Part shown: positions 60,585 through 64,000 of the stretch, piece by piece
Layout of the letters: each line of letters begins with the position of its first letter
Numbering within the stretch: the first letter of the stretch is position 1
Source of the DNA: Streptomyces sp. SCL15-4
GTDB lineage: Bacteria > Actinomycetota > Actinomycetes > Streptomycetales > Streptomycetaceae
NCBI RefSeq assembly: GCF_033366695.1
Contig: NZ_JAOBTQ010000001.1
Location: 62,001-126,000 of the forward strand
DNA: 64,000 nucleotides
Direction of reading: 5' to 3'
The notes under the pieces: generated by a model
The model's database searches: none
Seen by the model: the letters and a program-made list of their open reading frames with translations, nothing else
Told to the model about the DNA's origin: nothing
Translations under genes and position numbers: made by a program

Positions 60585-62927
60585 ATGCCCCAGCGAACCC
60601 AGCCGTCAGCCGGCGTCCCGTCCGCCCGTGCCCGGACGCCGTGGTCCGAGGTCTGCGTCCGGCGGGCCGTTGCCCGGCCCTGGCCGGTGATGTGCGCGGC
60701 GGCGTTGATCGGGCTGCTGTGCGTGCTGGCCGCCGTCGGTGGCACCTCCTCCTTCTCCAGCGGCGGCTACATCGCCCCGGGAACCGAAGCCGCTCGCGCC
60801 GAGTCGGAGCTGGCGCGCCGCTTCGACGCGCCTGTGCCGGACGTCGTCCTGCGGGTGCGCTTCCCGGGACGGGCCACCGATGCGAGGGCCGCCGCACTCG
60901 GGCGGGATCTGACGCGTGAGGCGGCGAGCCGCCCCGGCGTGCGCGAGGTGCTGTCGTACTGGACGACGGGACAGGGACGGCTGCTGTCCGGTGACCGCCG
61001 CTCCGCTTTGATCACCCTCGACCTGCGAGGTGACGAGAACGAGGCCGCGCGCACCGCCGCGACGCTCGTCCCGCACCTCACCCGGCACCGGCCGGGAGTC
61101 CAGGTCAGCGCCACCGGAACGGCTTGGGTCATGGCGCAGGCCACCCGGCTCAGCCGGACGGAGCTGATCCGTGCCGAGCTGGTCGGGGTTCCCCTGACGG
61201 GTCTGGTGCTGCTGGTCGCGTTCGGTTCGGTGACCGCCGCGCTGCTGCCCGTGCTGGTCGGTGCGCTCGCGGTGGCCGGGACCTTCGCCGTGCTGCGCTT
61301 CGCGATGCTGTTCATGCCGGTGTCGGTGTTCGCCGCGAACGTGACCACGGCGCTCGGTTTCGGACTGGCCGTGGACTACGCCCTGTTCGTGGTCACCCGG
61401 TACCGCGAGGAGCGCAGGGTGCGTGCGGATGCGGCCGAGTGCGTCGTCGTGGCACTGCGCACTGTGGGGCGCTGCGTGCGCTACTCGGCGGCGACCGTGG
61501 TGCTGTGCCTGAGCACGCTGCTGTTGTTCCCCGTCGGGTTCCTGCGTTCCCTCAGCGTGGCCGGGATGAGTGTGGTGGTGTGCGCCGCGCTGGCGACCGT
61601 CCTGGTGCTGCCGGCCCTGCTCGTGCTGCTGGGAGACCGCCTCGTGTCCGGCGACCTGTTCGCCCGGCTGCGGCGCGGCCCGAAAGACGGTGCCGTGCTC
61701 TGGACGCGGATCGCCCGGACCGCGACCGGGCGGCCCCTGCCGGCGGTTCTCGGCGCGGTGGTCCTTCTGTCGGCCTTGGGACTGCCGTTCGCGCACGTGC
61801 GGTTCGGCGCCACCGACGAGCGGGTGCTGCCCCCGTCCGTGGAGTCGCACGCCACCGCCCGGCGTATCGAGGCGGAGTTCGACATGCCCTGGAACCGCAC
61901 GCTCGCCGTCGTCCTGCCCCGTGTCGACGCGCTGGAGCAGGCGGACCGGCTCGACGCGTACGCGGCGCGGGTGTCCGCGCTCGGTGGCGTGCGGGAGGTG
62001 GCCACCGGTACGGGCACCTACCGCAAGGGGCGTCAGGTCGAACAAGCCGGGCCCGACTCGCTGCCGTTCGTCGCCGAGGGCGCCAGCTGGCTGGCCGTGC
62101 TGCCCGCGCGGGGGCCGGATCACGACCGCGGACTCGTCGAGCGATTGCGGGCCCTGCCGGCGCCGGGCGGCGGAGCGCGCGTCACCGGTCGGCCCGCCCG
62201 TGTCCTCGACACCCAGGACGCCGTGCTCGGCACACTGCCTCTCGCGGGCTCCCTGATCGTGGCCAGTGTGCTGTTGCTGCTTTTCCTGTTCACCGGCTCC
62301 GTCCTCGTCCCGCTCAAGGCCGTACTGACCGGCGTGGTGAGCCTCGGAGCCTCCTTCGGGGCCATGGTGTTCGTGTTCCAGGACGGCCATCTACGCGGCC
62401 TGCTGGGCGATTTCACCGTCACCGGAGAGCTGGAGACATCGGTGCCGGTGCTCATGTTCGCGGTGGCCTTCGCGCTGTCGGTCGACTACGAACTCTTCCT
62501 GGTGTCCCGGATCGAGGAGGGCTACCGCCGGCACGGCGACCACCGCGCCGCCGTGCTCGGCGCGGTCGCCTCCACCGGCCGGGTGGTCACCGCCGCGGCG
62601 GCCGTGGTCGCGGTCGCCCTGGTGCCGCTGGCCGGTTCCGGCATCACCCTGCTCAAGCTCCTGGGCTGCGGCCTGGCCTTGGCGGTCCTGGTCGACGCGA
62701 CCGTGGTGCGCGGCGTCCTGGTACCGGCCCTGATGGTCCTGACCGGAGCGGCCAACTGGTGGGCCCCACGCGGATTGGCGCGTCTGCGAGGGCGGCTGGG
62801 CCTGGACGCATGGCACCGGACCGCGGCCCCTGACGCGTCGCTGCCGCCGCAGCCGTCCCCACCCGCGTCCGCACCCGAGCGGGCCGGCACCACCGGGCAG
62901 GGGCCTTACGCTCCGCCGACCAGGTGA
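60585..62927 (+). CDS. MMPL-family (RND-type) transporter
   Basis: 780 residues from ATG 60585 (AAGAGG upstream), typical for MMPL. Two halves each carry a periplasmic loop and a block of membrane helices: ELVGVPLTGLVLLVAFGSVT with GLAVDYALFVVTRYREE in the first, LIVASVLLLLFLFTGSVLVP with AVAFALSVDYELFLVSRIEE in the second. The Asp-Tyr pairs in both halves are the proton-relay residues of MmpL3-type pumps. Such proteins export lipids or polyketide-lipids. It immediately precedes a large synthase, so it probably exports that product. Confidence 0.93.
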   Translation: MPQRTQPSAGVPSARARTPWSEVCVRRAVARPWPVMCAAALIGLLCVLAAVGGTSSFSSGGYIAPGTEAARAESELARRFDAPVPDVVLRVRFPGRATDARAAALGRDLTREAASRPGVREVLSYWTTGQGRLLSGDRRSALITLDLRGDENEAARTAATLVPHLTRHRPGVQVSATGTAWVMAQATRLSRTELIRAELVGVPLTGLVLLVAFGSVTAALLPVLVGALAVAGTFAVLRFAMLFMPVSVFAANVTTALGFGLAVDYALFVVTRYREERRVRADAAECVVVALRTVGRCVRYSAATVVLCLSTLLLFPVGFLRSLSVAGMSVVVCAALATVLVLPALLVLLGDRLVSGDLFARLRRGPKDGAVLWTRIARTATGRPLPAVLGAVVLLSALGLPFAHVRFGATDERVLPPSVESHATARRIEAEFDMPWNRTLAVVLPRVDALEQADRLDAYAARVSALGGVREVATGTGTYRKGRQVEQAGPDSLPFVAEGASWLAVLPARGPDHDRGLVERLRALPAPGGGARVTGRPARVLDTQDAVLGTLPLAGSLIVASVLLLLFLFTGSVLVPLKAVLTGVVSLGASFGAMVFVFQDGHLRGLLGDFTVTGELETSVPVLMFAVAFALSVDYELFLVSRIEEGYRRHGDHRAAVLGAVASTGRVVTAAAAVVAVALVPLAGSGITLLKLLGCGLALAVLVDATVVRGVLVPALMVLTGAANWWAPRGLARLRGRLGLDAWHRTAAPDASLPPQPSPPASAPERAGTTGQGPYAPPTR

Positions 62928-63062
62928 TTCGCGCCCTCACTAGCCCCCACCGCGCGTGATCGGCGACGGGAATCGTCGTTGAAGGCAGCGGTACCGAACG
63001 GCCTTGTCGCCCGGGCCGACCCGTCCCCGCACTCGACGCCGCGAAGCGAGGTACACCCGGTC

Positions 63063-64000
63063 ATGACCGATACCGACCGCCGTATGGCGAACGATCCCCT
63101 GGCCGTCATCGGCCTGGGCTGCATGTTCCCCGGCTCGGACGATCTGCGGGGCTTCTGGCGCTCGGTGGTGGCCGGCCGGGACTGCATCGGCGAAGTGCCC
63201 GATGCCTGGTGGGACGCCGAGGAGAACTACGACCCGGACATCTTCGCCCCGGACAAGGTCTACGCGCGGCGCGGCGGCTTCCTCGCCCCGCAGCGGTTCG
63301 ACCCCCTCGCCTCCGGAATGCCACCGCGCAGCGTGGACTCCGTGGGCCTGGTGCAACTGCTGGGACTGCGGGTCGCCCAGGAGGCACTGCGCGACGCCGC
63401 CCGCGGACGCGACCGGTGGCACGACCCCGCCCGCACCGGTGTCGTCCTCGGCGTGTGCGGCGTCAACTCCACCCTCATCCCGCTCGCCGCCCGGCTCTGG
63501 GTCCCCCATGTACGGGAGGTGGCGCTGCGCTGCGGTCTGACCCCGGGTGATGTCGACACTCTCACCACCGCGTTCCTCGAGAGCCTGCCGCAGTGGACCG
63601 AGGACTCCTTTCCCGGCACCCTCGGCAACATCGTCTCCGGCCGTATCGCCAACCGTTTCGACCTGGGCGCGGTCAACCACACCGTGGACGCCGCGTGCGC
63701 CAGTTCCCTGGCCGCCGTGCGCGCCGCCGCCGACGAACTCCTCGCACGCCGCGCCGATGTGATGATCACCGGCGGCGCCGACGCCGACAACAGCCTGCTG
63801 ACCTTCATGTGCTTCAGCAAGACTCCGGCGCTGTCCCCGAGCGGCCGGGTGCGCCCGTTCGACGCCGACGGTGACGGCACCCTGCTGGGTGAGGGCCTGG
63901 GCATGCTGGTCCTCAAGCGGCTCGCCGACGCCGAACGCGACGGCGACCGGATCTACGCCGTACTGCGGGGCCTGGGCAGTTCCAGCGACGGACGCGCCAA
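63063..64000 (+). CDS. Large ketosynthase-led synthase (PfaA/PUFA-like), 5' part
   Basis: The first 312 residues are inside the window; no stop is reached. NDPLAVIGLGCMFPGSDDLR, EENYDPDIFAPDKVYARRGG, FDPLASGMPPRSVDSVGLVQ and NHTVDAACASSLAAVRAAAD (active Cys212) define a beta-ketoacyl synthase, with DADGDGTLLGEGLGMLVLKR behind. The segment 'PDKVYxRRGGFL...FDPLxxGxPP' resembles PfaA/PUFA and glycolipid-type iterative synthases more than modular ones. Start ATG 63063 follows GAAGCGAGG. Acyltransferase and ACP domains are expected downstream. With the MMPL gene it suggests a lipid-like product. Confidence 0.8.
   Translation, partial: MTDTDRRMANDPLAVIGLGCMFPGSDDLRGFWRSVVAGRDCIGEVPDAWWDAEENYDPDIFAPDKVYARRGGFLAPQRFDPLASGMPPRSVDSVGLVQLLGLRVAQEALRDAARGRDRWHDPARTGVVLGVCGVNSTLIPLAARLWVPHVREVALRCGLTPGDVDTLTTAFLESLPQWTEDSFPGTLGNIVSGRIANRFDLGAVNHTVDAACASSLAAVRAAADELLARRADVMITGGADADNSLLTFMCFSKTPALSPSGRVRPFDADGDGTLLGEGLGMLVLKRLADAERDGDRIYAVLRGLGSSSDGRA

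Overview
The window is very GC-rich actinobacterial DNA with the codon bias, GTG/TTG starts and gene families of Streptomyces. It carries an intact telomere terminal-protein gene (tpg) next to a broken tap gene. That places it in a subtelomeric chromosome arm or on a linear plasmid. The many truncated transposases, half genes and frameshifted genes fit this. Several frameshifts lie at G or C runs, so some may be sequencing or assembly errors rather than real decay.

Layout. (1) 0-20 kb is accessory arm DNA. It holds a family of small paralogous genes (0.2 and 15.8 kb), three decayed replication-relaxation genes (1.0, 18.3 and 19 kb), a large helical protein, a minimal type I-E-like CRISPR remnant (4.3 kb), an HU-like protein, a flavin-dependent oxidoreductase, tap-tpg (6.1-8.8 kb), an XRE regulator with a SLOG-like partner, a zinc-ribbon DEDDh exonuclease and a pentapeptide-repeat protein. 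(2) 20.1-24.9 kb is one secreted 1584-residue protein. It joins a CdtB-like nuclease, an SGNH domain lacking its catalytic residues, FG-GAP repeats, a GH18 chitinase and a chitin-binding module. It is the most unusual gene in the window. (3) 25-31 kb has a SnoaL-like protein, a metallo-hydrolase with a divergent CGNR regulator, an IS5-family element and a run of small phage- or plasmid-like genes ending in a truncated P-loop kinase and a TnsA-like remnant. (4) 31.6-40.8 kb is a redox and regulator island: MarR/NmrA, Old Yellow Enzyme, F420-reductase-like protein, quinone reductase, TetR, and TetR/SDR. Three of its divergent or upstream promoters carry clear palindromic operators. Inverted Tn3-family transposase pieces lie at 34.9 and 40.8-42.2 kb. 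(5) 43-49.7 kb is mosaic: a hypothetical protein, an SMI1/KNR4 protein, scrambled IS5 pieces, a circularly permuted ATP-grasp protein, a second I-E-like repeat pair (48.6 kb) and a frameshifted phosphotransferase. (6) 50-64 kb is better preserved. It has an alkyl-sulfatase, a small membrane protein, a possible tRNA-Gly attachment remnant (54.1 kb), a LysR gene divergent from an epoxide hydrolase / FAH-hydrolase / SCO6745-like operon, a secreted protein, an MMPL transporter, and the start of a large ketosynthase-led synthase that runs off the window.

How the parts fit. The redox island looks like sets of a regulator with one or a few electrophile- or quinone-handling enzymes, each likely induced by its own ligand. 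The MMPL-synthase pair suggests synthesis and export of a lipid or polyketide. tpg is intact but its partner tap is not, so telomere patching here may depend on a tap copy elsewhere. Functions are inferred from recognised motifs only; no database search was possible.
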